From positions 248,001 to 312,000 of the forward strand of contig CBDCBG010000006.1 of assembly GCA_965214325.1 (NCBI GenBank): DNA of 64,000 nt, given 5' to 3'. Both the position numbers and the translations under genes were made by a program. Positions 17,377 through 27,044 of the stretch are shown in pieces (position 1 is the stretch's first letter; every line of letters begins with the position of its first letter). This DNA comes from JAJEFO01 sp965214325 (GTDB lineage: Bacteria; Pseudomonadota; Alphaproteobacteria; Rhodobacterales; Rhodobacteraceae). A model generated the notes under the pieces. The model was given only the letters and a program-made list of their open reading frames with translations. It was not told where the DNA came from and did no database searches.

Positions 17377-19671
17377 ATGTTGACAGGAACGTCTGTGGCC
17401 CAAAGAGCACGCACAACGCCGCCGATGGCGGTCAGCCAGTTCTGGGGATTGCGGCGGCTCCGAAATGCGGGGCCATTGAGCCTCGTCATTCTGGGACCAG
17501 TCCTGGTCCTGGCAACCTTCCTGGTGCTCGGTCCGCTTGATCGCAGCTCGTCGCCGTTGACGCTGCGTCTCGTCTTCCTGGCGGATCTGATCTATGTGTT
17601 GGCTATTACGGCTCTGGTTGCCAGGCGGATTGCAGCGATGATTGCCGCACGGCGTGCGAAGTCAGCCGGTTCCCGGCTGCACTTGCGGCTGACCGGTGTC
17701 TTTGCCCTGATTGCGTTCATCCCGACCGCCATGGTGGCCATATTTGCCGGACTGACGATCAATGTAGGGCTGGAGAGCTGGTTTTCCGAGCGGGTGAGCG
17801 GAGTGGTACGAGCGTCATTGTCGGCAGCCGTGGCCTATCAGGACGATCAGCGACGCGACCTTGCCGAAGATGCCGAGGCGCTGGCGGAGTTCCTGAATGC
17901 CTCGCGCAGTCGGACGGCATTCGTTTCCGACGGCGAGCTCCGGCAGTTGCTGGGGCAGGGGCAGAGCCGCGTGCAACGCGGATTGCGAGAGGCCTACGTC
18001 ATCGACGGCGCCGGGGAAATCCGGTCCCGCGGGGAGCGGTCCTACCTGTTCGACTTTGAAATGCCGAGCGAGGGAGAATTCGCCGCGTCAACGCGTGGAG
18101 AGACGGTGATCATCGAGGACCTGGAGACGGACGAGCTCCGGGCCCTCGTGATGCTTGCGGCGTTCCTGGACCGGTATCTCTACGTGTCCCGCAGCGTCGA
18201 CGGCAAGATTCTGGGACTTCTGGACGAGGCGGAGGAAACGGCGAAGCTGTACAATGAGCTGGAGGCGGCACGCGGACGGCTCGTCTTCGAGTTCGGGCTG
18301 CTTTATCTTGGCTTTGCCGTCATCCTGATCCTGGCAGCGATATGGCTGGGCCTCTGGTTCGCCGAGCGGTTGTCGCGTCCGGTTGGCCGTCTTGCCGGGG
18401 CAGCCCACCGCGTCGGCGCGGGAGACCTCGACGTGCAGGTCCGCGAAGAGTCCGGAGATGACGAAATCGCCATGCTTGGCCGCCTCTTCAACCAGATGAC
18501 TCGCCAGCTCAAGGGCCAGCGCGAGCGGCTGCTTGCGAAGAACCAGCAGATTGAACGGCGGCGTCGGCTGTTCGACAGCGTGCTTTCCTCGGTGACCGCA
18601 GGCGTGATCGGGCTCGACACCCAGGGGCGGGTCACGTTCATCAACCGCTCAGCGGAACGCATCCTCGAGATCGAGGGAGACCTCCTTTCCGCGCCGCTGG
18701 AGAAGGCGGTTCCGGAGTTCGGCCCCCTGCTCGGCCGACTGAATGCAGGCGGTCGCGTTACCGAGCAGGACGAGATCCGGGCGTCTCGGGGCGGAGTCGC
18801 CGAATCCCTCCTGGTGCGGATCGCAAAGCGGCGAGGCGTGGAAGGCGAGGAGGAAGGATACGTGATCGCGTTCGACGACGTGACCGATCTCGTCACGGCC
18901 CAGCGAATGGCCGCTTGGGGCGACGTGGCGCGGAGGATCGCGCATGAGATCAAGAATCCGCTGACGCCGATCCAGCTTTCCGCAGGGCGGATCAAGCGGA
19001 AGTTTCGTGCAGCGGCAGGAGACGAAGCCGACCAGCTAGACCAGATGACCGATGTGATCGTGCGCCAGACAGACGACCTGAGGCGCATCGTGGACGAGTT
19101 TTCCAGATTCGCGCGGATGCCGGAGCCGGAACGCAGTCGACAGGACTTGGCCGCGGCCATGCGGGATGTCGTGACTCTGCAGGAGACATCCGAGGCGCAT
19201 GAGCTGACTTCGGAGATTCCGGAGACGCCGATCTGCGCCGACGTGGACAAGGCAATGATGGGCCAGGCACTGACAAACCTGATCAAGAATGCCGGCGAGG
19301 CCATTGAATGCATCATGGAAAAAGGTTCAATGCCAAATGTTTACTCACCGAGAGTTCATGTGAGCCTGAAAGTCGAGGGACAAGTCGCGCGAATTGCGAT
19401 TTCCGACAACGGGATCGGGCTGCCAGAGGATCGGTCACGGCTCTTCGAGCCATATGTGTCGACACGCGCAAAGGGCACCGGGTTGGGCCTGTCCATAGTG
19501 AAGAAGATCATTGAGGAACACGGGGGGTCGCTGGTTCTGACAGACGCCGACCCTTTGGACGATTCTGGCCAGATCGGGGCTCGCGCGGAAATCTGCCTGC
19601 CCTTGGCTGCCGGCATCGAACAGGCCGGCGAGCCTGGGCTTGCCGAACGGCGGAGAGGCGTTGATGGGTGA
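17377..19671 (+). CDS. ntrY: Sensor histidine kinase NtrY
   Basis: A 764-residue transmembrane kinase. Two N-terminal hydrophobic segments (PLSLVILGPVLVLATFLVLG, LRLVFLADLIYVLAITALVA) and a third are followed by a long extracytoplasmic domain to about residue 290, another helix, a HAMP (AERLSRPVGRLAGAAHRVGA), a PAS domain, the H-box RIAHEIKNPLTPIQ and ATPase boxes NLIKNAGEAIE and GTGLGLSIVKKII. It senses nitrogen or redox cues and signals to NtrX, whose gene overlaps its 3' end by 8 bp. Confidence 0.95.
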   Translation: MLTGTSVAQRARTTPPMAVSQFWGLRRLRNAGPLSLVILGPVLVLATFLVLGPLDRSSSPLTLRLVFLADLIYVLAITALVARRIAAMIAARRAKSAGSRLHLRLTGVFALIAFIPTAMVAIFAGLTINVGLESWFSERVSGVVRASLSAAVAYQDDQRRDLAEDAEALAEFLNASRSRTAFVSDGELRQLLGQGQSRVQRGLREAYVIDGAGEIRSRGERSYLFDFEMPSEGEFAASTRGETVIIEDLETDELRALVMLAAFLDRYLYVSRSVDGKILGLLDEAEETAKLYNELEAARGRLVFEFGLLYLGFAVILILAAIWLGLWFAERLSRPVGRLAGAAHRVGAGDLDVQVREESGDDEIAMLGRLFNQMTRQLKGQRERLLAKNQQIERRRRLFDSVLSSVTAGVIGLDTQGRVTFINRSAERILEIEGDLLSAPLEKAVPEFGPLLGRLNAGGRVTEQDEIRASRGGVAESLLVRIAKRRGVEGEEEGYVIAFDDVTDLVTAQRMAAWGDVARRIAHEIKNPLTPIQLSAGRIKRKFRAAAGDEADQLDQMTDVIVRQTDDLRRIVDEFSRFARMPEPERSRQDLAAAMRDVVTLQETSEAHELTSEIPETPICADVDKAMMGQALTNLIKNAGEAIECIMEKGSMPNVYSPRVHVSLKVEGQVARIAISDNGIGLPEDRSRLFEPYVSTRAKGTGLGLSIVKKIIEEHGGSLVLTDADPLDDSGQIGARAEICLPLAAGIEQAGEPGLAERRRGVDG

Positions 19672-21079
19672 CATTCTGATTGTCGATGACGAGGAAGACA
19701 TTCGGACTCTCATCTCGGACATTCTTGGAGACGAGGGATTCGACACCCGGCTGGCGGCGAATTCGGAAGAGGCGATGGCCGAGCTGAACCGGGACCCGCC
19801 GGGCCTGATGATTCTCGACATCTGGCTGAAGGACAGCCGCATGGACGGGATTGACATCCTGAAGGCCACGAAGCGCGACAATCCCGACATTCCGATCATC
19901 ATCATTTCGGGGCATGGCAATATCGAGATCGCCGTCGCTGCCATCAAGCAGGGTGCCTACGACTTCATCGAGAAGCCGTTCAACATCGACCAGCTTCTGG
20001 TCGTCATCTCGCGGGCGATGGAAACCTCGCGGCTGCGGCGGGAAAATTCCGAACTGCGCCGCAAGGAGCTGAGATCGGCAAACATCATCGGGTCGTCGTC
20101 GGCGTGCAAGGTGTTGAAATCCAAGCTGGACAAGGTGACCAAGTCGAACGGGCGCGTGATGCTGACCGGCCCGTCGGGATCGGGAAAGGAGATCGCGGCG
20201 CGCTACATCCATGCAAATTCGGACCGCGCCAGCGGCCCGTTCGTTTCAGTCAGCTCGGCATCGATCGAGCCGGAGCGAATGGAAGAGGTGCTCTTCGGCC
20301 GCGAAAGCGCCGGGCGCGGGATCGAGCAGGGACTGCTCGAGGAGGCACATGGCGGCGTGGTCTTCTTCGGCGAAGTTGCGGACATGCCGGCCGGAACCCA
20401 GCCGAAAATCCTCCGCGTGCTGACCGAGCAGCAGTTCCAGCGTGTCGGGGGCACGGACAAGGTCAGGGTTGACTTGCGGGTCATCTCTTCGACGACACGG
20501 AATCTCGAGGCCGAGGTCGAAGCCGGAAATTTCCGCGAAGAGCTCTTTCACAGGCTGAATGTCGTTCCGATCACGGTTCCCGACCTTGCCGACCGCAGTG
20601 ACGACATTCCGGAACTCGCCCGGCATTTCATTGCGGCGTTCAACAAGTCGCAGGGTCTTCCGTTGCGGCATCTTGCCGACGACGCGGTCGCGATGCTTCA
20701 ATCGATGACCTGGCCCGGCAATGTGCGCCAGCTGAAGAACACGATCGAGAAGGTGCTGATTCTGGGGGCGGACAAGGGCGATATCACTGCGGCCGAAGTA
20801 GAGGGCGAGAGGCCAGCAAAGACGCAGGATGGTGGCCAGGCGGCATTGTCCGGGGATTTCACCAACATGCCGCTGCGGCAAGCGCGAGAGATCTTCGAGC
20901 GAGAATACCTGAACACTCAGCTCGCGCGTTTCGGGGGCAATATCAGCCGGGCGGCGAAGTTCGTGGGAATGGAACGTTCGGCTCTTCACCGCAAGCTCAA
21001 GTCACTGAATGTCATGTCATCTACGCGCAGCGCCGCGTCGGATGGAGCCTTGCCGGGTGATGCGGAGGATAGGGTCTGA
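19664..21079 (+). CDS. ntrX: Response regulator NtrX (altered Walker B)
   Basis: A 471-residue regulator: receiver with Asp 52 in LMILDIWLKDS, AAA+ domain with Walker A GPSGSGKE (169-176) and a C-terminal HTH GGNISRAAKFVGMERSALHR. The Walker B position reads GGVVFFGEVADM: Gly 236 (GGC at 20369-20371) stands where the family has Asp. The GAFTGA loop is also absent, which is usual for NtrX. The rest is well conserved, including the arginine-finger region FHRLNVVPITVPDLADRSDD. ATG at 19664 overlaps ntrY by 8 bp. ATP hydrolysis may be impaired while phospho-dependent DNA binding remains. Confidence 0.94.
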   Translation: MGDILIVDDEEDIRTLISDILGDEGFDTRLAANSEEAMAELNRDPPGLMILDIWLKDSRMDGIDILKATKRDNPDIPIIIISGHGNIEIAVAAIKQGAYDFIEKPFNIDQLLVVISRAMETSRLRRENSELRRKELRSANIIGSSSACKVLKSKLDKVTKSNGRVMLTGPSGSGKEIAARYIHANSDRASGPFVSVSSASIEPERMEEVLFGRESAGRGIEQGLLEEAHGGVVFFGEVADMPAGTQPKILRVLTEQQFQRVGGTDKVRVDLRVISSTTRNLEAEVEAGNFREELFHRLNVVPITVPDLADRSDDIPELARHFIAAFNKSQGLPLRHLADDAVAMLQSMTWPGNVRQLKNTIEKVLILGADKGDITAAEVEGERPAKTQDGGQAALSGDFTNMPLRQAREIFEREYLNTQLARFGGNISRAAKFVGMERSALHRKLKSLNVMSSTRSAASDGALPGDAEDRV

Positions 21080-21734
21080 GGCGCGGAATCGCTGAATTTG
21101 ACGAATTTCCAGATCCGGACGCATCCTTGCCTTGCCGTGTTTGCCGGCTGGACCACGCATGCTGCCAATTGTCGGCTGGCCCTTTCGCAGGCGCTCCAGC
21201 CAAGAGATCCAGCCTGGCCTCAAGCGCCACGTGATCTGACACGAAGTGGCCGTTCGAGCCGTCCAGTGTCAGCCCAAGCGGCTCTTATGAGCCCTCTCCG
21301 CAAGCCCGAATCCTGGTCCTGTGTTTCGTGACGCATTTCGGATCTCCCGATCTGTTGAAGCGGTCGGTCAGAGCCGCCCTCGTACGTTGACTGGCTGGGG
21401 AACCCGGATCCAGTCCCCCGCCAGCGGGCAAGCAGCCTCTCTTTTCCAAGGAGCCCTTTCCGGAGGCGACCGGAAGCGGCGAAGGTGATCCGGGTGAACG
21501 TCGTTTCCCCAGCACGCTCAACGGCGCGCTCAACTCTTATGCGGTTCGGTTGGCCGGCCCGTGCCGGCCTCGTGACCCTGATCCCACATCCTGTGGCTGC
21601 GACGTTCCGGGGGACGGGATCCATCTGCAAATCGATCACGCGCCCGCCCGGTTCCTCCGCGGCCCCGCCGAGCCGCCTCGGATTCCAAACTCCTCTTCTC
21701 CCTCAGCCTGCGTCCCTGGTTCCGGTGGATGCCG
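21080..21734. other. Gap between ntrX and the IS110 transposase
   Basis: About 655 bp with no recognisable gene. Part of it should belong to the non-coding end of the IS110 element (downstream of its transposase), but IS110 elements lack clear terminal inverted repeats, so I cannot place the boundary. The left part contains the 3' end of the ntr transcript. Confidence 0.45.
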
Positions 21735-22969
21735 TCACGCTGTCGCCGCCCTGGCCAACGCCGCACCGCTCGGCACCAGGCCATCCCGGACGTAGCGCCA
21801 CAGCGCAACGAGCAGCTTGCGCGCCACGGCGATGATCGCCCGCTTGCGCATGAGCCTGTCACGCCGGCGGGCGCAGTACCGGTCGAACCATTTCGCGATC
21901 TCGCTCCCGGGCTGCCATCGCAGCCAGCGCCACGCCATCTGCACAAGATGCTTGCGCACTATCGGACGACCCGCCTTGCTGATGCCCCGGTCGTTCTCGA
22001 CCCCGCCGCTCGCCCACGGAACCGGCGCGAGGCCCGCCCAGGCGCCGAGCTCCCGCCGGTTCCGGAAGTCCCGGCAGAAAACCTCGTTCTGCAGCAGCAG
22101 GGCATCGTTCGCCCCGATCCCGGCCAGCTGCACCAGCAAGGCCGCGGCGCCCGGCACTGCAGGCCCGTCCCCTGTGCCGATCCGCTCGCTCCCCTCATGA
22201 GACGCACCCTCCCGTGACGGTGATGGCCCCGCAGCCGCCTCCGCGATCAGCGCCGACTTCTTCCGCTCGACATCCGCCAGCTGCTCCATGACCTTGGCAA
22301 GCCGCTCGTGCGTCGCCTCGATCTCGTCCCGCATCCCCCCGGAGGCAGAGACGCGCCGTACGCGGTCCGCACCTCGGCCAGGCCAGCGGCGAAGGTCGGG
22401 CTCCTTGGGTCCAGTCCCCGGATCCCGTGCAGCTTCAGCAACCCCTTGATCGTGTTGCCAAGGCTGGTGCGCTCCTTCACCAGACGCTCCCGGTGCCGCA
22501 GCAGGCGCTTCGCGTCCTCCTCCTCGACCGTCGGGATCCGCACCACCGAAAGCGCCTCCGCCTCGCCCCGGTCCCACGCCCTCAGCGCGCGCACCATCCG
22601 CCTCGCGTCGATCCGGCCGGTCTTCGCCTTCTTCTTCCTGCGCACCACCTCGAGGCTCGCCGGGTCGCAGACAACGACGTCGATCTCCGGCACATGCTCG
22701 CCGAGCCAACGTGCCAGCCAGAAGCCCTCGTGCCCGGCCTCGCAGGTCAGCAGCGCCCGCGCCGCGCCACCGGCACGGCAGCGGGCCTTCTCGACCTTCT
22801 CCGCAAGGCCCGCCGCGTCGGCAGGCGGCAGCGTGTGCATCCCCGCCTTGCCCGCTTCCTCCGGCTCGCCGATCCCGACGACCCACGACTTGTCACTGAC
22901 TTCCACCGCGACGAACAGTGTGCCAGCCTCGCCCCTGGAAGGGGCTGCGTCGTTCAAGTCCTTCGACAT
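21735..22969 (-). pseudogene. IS110-family transposase, frameshifted
   Basis: Two overlapping readings together make a whole IS110 transposase. The upstream part starts at ATG 22969 behind AAAGGAG, and carries the N-terminal RuvC-like DEDD domain (TLFVAVEVSDKSWVVGI, LLTCEAGHEGFWLARWL, GRIDARRMVRAL). The downstream part carries the serine-containing C-terminal domain (LLVQLAGIGANDALLLQNEV, GAWAGLAPVPWASGG, RGISKAGRPIVRKHLVQMAW). They are joined by a -1 shift at a run of six G (coding strand; CCCCCC at 22335-22340). The run suggests an indel. Programmed slippage or a sequencing error cannot be excluded. IS110 enzymes are guided by a bridge RNA from the element's non-coding end. Confidence 0.85.
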
Positions 22970-23079
22970 TCCAGATCTCCTTTCACAAGGCAAGGGGTTG
23001 CCGTTGATCGGCCCCTTGCCACCAGATCTTGATGCCTGACCATCCCTGCGGGCTGAATCAGCGGCAAGGGGAAATCCCG
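22970..23079 (-). promoter_or_regulatory. Leader of the IS110 element (5' non-coding part)
   Basis: Sequence between the IS110 start codon and the point at about 23079 where similarity to the neighbouring exonuclease relic breaks off. It holds the AAAGGAG ribosome-binding site. In IS110-group elements the bridge RNA is made from this side, in IS1111-group elements from the other side. At about 110 bp this leader is short, so the other side is possible. The boundary is inferred from loss of the exonuclease reading. Confidence 0.35.
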
Positions 23080-23580
23080 ACAAGGCTCATGGTATCTGCA
23101 CTTCGAACCGGTCCGTGGCAAAACTGGCGTCGCATCGCCGACAAGACAGGGGCTGGCGTCGGGAAGGGCATTGCGGCCGCGGCGCAGATCGGCGCCCGCG
23201 AACAGGCCGCGCAGCACAAGTGCGCTGTCGGTGATGCAGGCAATCGGCGCCGATTCGGGTGTCGCATTGAAATCGCCGGCCGGAAGGATTGCATCGGTCT
23301 GCCAGTGCGTGGCCGCCGCGGTCAGGTGACCGATGATCGTTTTGCACTGGGCAGGACGTTCGCCATGTTGCTCGTGGCGAAATGCAAGATCCGTTTTGGC
23401 GACAAGCATTCCTTGCCCTTGATAGTCGGAAGCGGCGATCTACAGCCTTCGCGAACCGTCGCCTCCGGCCGGCGGCAACATGAAGCTCTCGAATGAGAGC
23501 AAGGGAAGGCGCGACAGCGTGGCAAGCCCTTCTTCCCGTTCCTCCCACTGGCATTGCGAGGAATAGAGGCGCGCAATGTC
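23080..23580 (-). pseudogene. Endonuclease/exonuclease/phosphatase (EEP) family pseudogene
   Basis: One frame reads EREEGLATLSRLPLLSFESF, then an in-frame TAG at 23440-23442, and continues AKTDLAFRHEQHGERPAQCK, TIIGHLTAAATHWQTDAILP, AGDFNATPESAPI. GDFNATPESAPI is the catalytic Asp/Asn motif of EEP hydrolases (DNase I/sphingomyelinase fold). The stop replaces a position where relatives have a Leu, so a single base change could account for it. Both ends are missing: the N-terminal part is not recognisable and the C-terminus ends at the IS110 side. Likely a gene broken by a nonsense change and by the IS insertion. Confidence 0.6.
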
Positions 23581-24026
23581 CGGCGCCCGAGTGCACGGGA
23601 GATCCGGCTGCGGTCGGCCGCCCTCTACGATGCCGACATTCGGCGGCTTGGGCAAGAAGTGTGAATTCGCCGCGTCCGGAACCGACGTCCGCTCGGGTCG
23701 AGAAGCGGTCATGTTGTCCGTTCTTGCTTGATGCGGAGGCACACCAAGATGGCGACCCGATTGCGTCGGACTGGCCGGATTCCGCCCTGATCCGGCCGGA
23801 CTGCGCCCAAGAAACCTGGCAAGCGCGGCGGACGACCCAGCCGCTCCAAGCTCATCGCTCGCCGCGTCCGGTCGAATCATTGATTTCGACCGAGATTTGG
23901 GTGGCGGGACGGCGCGCCGAAAGGCTTTCCGGATGGGAGGTGCACCTCTACCGGTCTAGCTGCATCTTGATCACGGCCGTTGCGCGTGCCAGAAAAATGT
24001 CACCGGAATGGCCATGAGGCTTATTC
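23581..24026. other. Gap between the EEP relic and trkA
   Basis: The minus-strand frame of the EEP relic stays open to 23880 but has no family similarity there. No other gene is recognised. The trkA promoter should lie in its right half; I could not assign -35/-10 boxes with confidence. Confidence 0.4.
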
Positions 24027-25406
24027 ATGAAGGTTATCATTTGCGGCGCGGGCCAGGTCGGCTGGCAGATCGCGCGGCATCTCTCGGGCGAGAGAAACGA
24101 CGTGACCATCGTCGACAGGAATCCGGATCTTGTGCGCAGGGCGACGGACACGCTGGATGTTCAGGGCGTTGCCGGACATGCCAGCTATCCTGACGTCTTG
24201 CAGCGTGCCGGCGCCAGAGATGCGGACATGATCATTGCCGCCACGCATTCCGACGAGGTGAACATGGTCACCTGTCAGGTGGCCCATTCGATTTTCAACG
24301 TGCGACGCAAGATCGCGCGCCTCCGGGCGCAAAGCTATCACGCGGAGATCTACTCCGACCTGTTTCGCAAGGATCACATGCCGATCGATGTGGTCATCAG
24401 CCCGGAACGCGAGGTCGCGGAAGCCGCGCTGCGACGCCTGAACGTGCCGTCGGCATTCGACACAGGGGTTTTTCTTGGAGGGAAGGCGCAGTTGCTTGGA
24501 ATCCAGCTGGACGAGGACTGTCCGGTTCTCGACACGCCGCTTCGGCAACTGACCGACCTGTTTTCGACACTGAGGGCCCTTGTCGTGGCCATCAGGCGAG
24601 ACGGCAGGCTCTTCGTGCCCAGCCCCGGCGACCAGCTCCTTGCCGGCGATCAGGTTCATGTCATGACCCATTTCGAGGACATCGCGCGCAGCTTGCGGGT
24701 TTTCGGCAAGACGGTGCAGCGACAGGAACACGTCGTGATCCTCGGCGGCGGGAATGTCGGCCTGGCCGTCGCGGAGGCGCTCGAAGGGCGTGCCGAACGG
24801 CAGCACGTACGCGTTATCGAAAAGGATCTCGCACATGCCGAGAGCGCAGCCGATGCTCTGGAACGCACCATCGTTCTGCACGGTGACGCCATGAACTCGG
24901 AACTTCTGAAGGAGGCCGGAGTCGAGCGTGCCGACGCAATTCTTGCAGTGACAGACGACGACAATACCAATCTTCTGGCTTCGGTTCGCGCCAAGCAGGC
25001 CGGGTGTCCGTTCGCCACCGCTCTCGTCAACGATCCTACCCTGATCCCGCTGATGGATCCCTTGTCGATAGATGCCTACATCAATCCCCGCGCAACAACC
25101 GTCAGTTCGATCCTGCGTCACGTTCGCCATGGCGGCCAGGTCAGGAGCGTCTATTCCATCGGAGATGCCGAAGCCGAAGTGATCGAGGCGCCGATCCTTT
25201 CGACCTCGTCGCTTTCCGGCAGGCATATCCGCGATATCGAGTTTCCGGACGGAGTGATCGTGGGAGCCGTTGAGAAGAGTGGCAGGATGGAGAAGCCAAC
25301 CGGTTCGACGCGCATTGATGAAGGCGATGTGATCGTGGTCTTCGCGCTTGCAGGCGAAGTGTCTGAGGTTGAGCGCCTGTTCCAGGTCTCGATCGACTTT
25401 TTCTGA
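24027..25406 (+). CDS. trkA: Trk system potassium transporter TrkA
   Basis: A 459-residue cytosolic regulator with two KTN (RCK) halves. The first Rossmann motif is VIICGAGQVGWQIARHLSGE and the second is VVILGGGNVGLAVAEALEG near residue 235. Each is followed by a RCK-C domain; the second ends in EGDVIVVFALAGEVSEVERL. It binds nucleotides and gates the TrkH channel. Its stop overlaps the trkH ATG (TGATG). The set ntrYX-trkAH-hfq-hflX is a standard alphaproteobacterial order, here split only by the IS110 element. Confidence 0.96.
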   Translation: MKVIICGAGQVGWQIARHLSGERNDVTIVDRNPDLVRRATDTLDVQGVAGHASYPDVLQRAGARDADMIIAATHSDEVNMVTCQVAHSIFNVRRKIARLRAQSYHAEIYSDLFRKDHMPIDVVISPEREVAEAALRRLNVPSAFDTGVFLGGKAQLLGIQLDEDCPVLDTPLRQLTDLFSTLRALVVAIRRDGRLFVPSPGDQLLAGDQVHVMTHFEDIARSLRVFGKTVQRQEHVVILGGGNVGLAVAEALEGRAERQHVRVIEKDLAHAESAADALERTIVLHGDAMNSELLKEAGVERADAILAVTDDDNTNLLASVRAKQAGCPFATALVNDPTLIPLMDPLSIDAYINPRATTVSSILRHVRHGGQVRSVYSIGDAEAEVIEAPILSTSSLSGRHIRDIEFPDGVIVGAVEKSGRMEKPTGSTRIDEGDVIVVFALAGEVSEVERLFQVSIDFF

Positions 25407-26911
25407 TGCTCAGGCTTGGCGATGCCCCTTTCATCGTGAGCCTGATGGGGCTTGCCGGACTCTCGATGCTGCTGCCCGCGGCACATGCCCTGGCCATCGA
25501 CGATCATCTAACGTCAAGGGCGTTCTTCTACGCTGCCCTTCTGTCTGGCCTTCTGTTCCTGATGGTGGCCCTTGCGATGGCCGGCATGCGGATTCGGAGT
25601 CTTGGGCGCAGCCACCTGATCTCTACCGTTGCCAGCATGGTGGTGCTTCCCCTTATGCTTGCCGTTCCGGTTTCGGAAGCCGTGCCCGGAGCCGCGTTTG
25701 TCGATGCATATGTCGAGATGGTTTCCAGCCTCACGACGACCGGGCTGACCATCTTGAATCCGGAAACCATTCCGCCCTCGGTCCATCTTTGGCGCGCGCA
25801 GGTCGGATGGATGGGAGGATTCTTCATCTGGGTGGCCGCAATCGCGATCCTGGCCCCGTTGAGCCTCGGCGGATTCGAAGTCACGTCTGGCACGGAAATC
25901 GGGCAGCAAGGCCAGTTGGCAAATCTGTCGGTCAATCCCTCCTTGCGCTTGCGGCGCCATGCATTTCGGCTCTTTCCGGTCTATGGCGGACTGACGTTGG
26001 TGCTCTGGCTGTCGCTGTATCTCGCGGGCGACAGCGCGCTTGTGGCGCTTTGTCATGCAATGTCCACAATCGCGACATCGGGAATCTCGCCGGTCGGCGG
26101 CATGGAAGGAAGCGAGGCCGGCCCGATGGGCGAGTTCATCATCCTGATTTTTCTTGTTTTCGCCTTGTCGCGCTTGACATTTGCACGCGATGAGCGCCCG
26201 CGTGGCTTGCGAAGCCTCGCAGGCGATCCTGAACTCCGGCTTGGACTCGTCCTCGTGCTGGTGGCTGCCGCGTTGCTGTTTCTGTGGCACTGGATGGCGA
26301 GCTTCGAGACGAATCCCGGTATGTCCCTGTCCGACGGCCTGCGCGAGCTCTGGGGCGCGCTCTTCACGGTTGCCTCTTTCCTCACGACAACAGGATTTGT
26401 CGCCGGGGAATGGAACGTGGCCCGGGCATGGTCAGGTCTCAGCGCGCCGGGCGTGCTGCTCCTCGGGCTGGCCCTGCTGGGCGGCGGTGTGGCCACCACC
26501 GCTGGCGGCGCGAAGCTCTTGCGGATCTATGCACTCTACCAGCACGGCGTGCGTGAAATGGAGAAGCTGGTCCAACCGTCCTCGATTGGCGGGTCGGGTC
26601 GGGAGGGACGCCGATTCAGGCGGCAGGGCGCATACGCCGCCTGGGTGTTCTGCATGCTCTTTGCCCTGTCCTGTGCCGTGGTGATGACCGGGTTCTCCCT
26701 GATCGGAGGACTAGGTCTCGAGGAATCCCTGGTACTGACGGTCGCGGCGCTCTCGACGACGGGACCGCTGATCGAGATTGCCGGCGGCGTGCCGATGGAA
26801 CTGGCGGGTCTCGGCAATGCCGCGTTGGGTCTCCTGTGCGCGGCGATGGTCCTGGGCCGCCTGGAAACGCTTGCCTTGATCGCGCTCCTGAACCCGGATT
26901 TCTGGAGATAG
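25406..26911 (+). CDS. trkH: Trk system potassium uptake membrane protein TrkH
   Basis: A 501-residue polytopic membrane protein of the Trk/Ktr family. Four selectivity-filter-like loops are visible: SSLTTTGLTIL (about residue 112), AMSTIATSGISPVG, VASFLTTTGFVAGEW and TVAALSTTGPLIEIAGGV. Together with TrkA it takes up potassium driven by the proton motive force. The start codon overlaps the trkA stop. No frameshift or missing filter was seen. Confidence 0.95.
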   Translation: MLRLGDAPFIVSLMGLAGLSMLLPAAHALAIDDHLTSRAFFYAALLSGLLFLMVALAMAGMRIRSLGRSHLISTVASMVVLPLMLAVPVSEAVPGAAFVDAYVEMVSSLTTTGLTILNPETIPPSVHLWRAQVGWMGGFFIWVAAIAILAPLSLGGFEVTSGTEIGQQGQLANLSVNPSLRLRRHAFRLFPVYGGLTLVLWLSLYLAGDSALVALCHAMSTIATSGISPVGGMEGSEAGPMGEFIILIFLVFALSRLTFARDERPRGLRSLAGDPELRLGLVLVLVAAALLFLWHWMASFETNPGMSLSDGLRELWGALFTVASFLTTTGFVAGEWNVARAWSGLSAPGVLLLGLALLGGGVATTAGGAKLLRIYALYQHGVREMEKLVQPSSIGGSGREGRRFRRQGAYAAWVFCMLFALSCAVVMTGFSLIGGLGLEESLVLTVAALSTTGPLIEIAGGVPMELAGLGNAALGLLCAAMVLGRLETLALIALLNPDFWR

Positions 26912-27044
26912 GTGTTCACCGAAGAGAATTATTGGACGATTGGGCGCAATTGGGGTGGTCATGAACCTCGCGGAACCCCATATTGGGCGGCAAAACTTGT
27001 GACAGGTCGGAGAAACGGCCGCAAAAAAGAAGAGGCTGTAACCC

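Noticed and set aside
14958..17489. An 843-codon open frame antisense to ntrB-ntrC
   Set aside because: It mirrors two well-conserved genes, is rich in Arg/His/Gly/Pro as shadows of GC-rich genes are, and has no family motif.
22335..22340. Programmed -1 frameshifting as normal expression of the IS110 transposase
   Set aside because: Possible, but IS110 transposases are normally single-frame, and no stimulatory structure is evident. I call it an indel until reads say otherwise.
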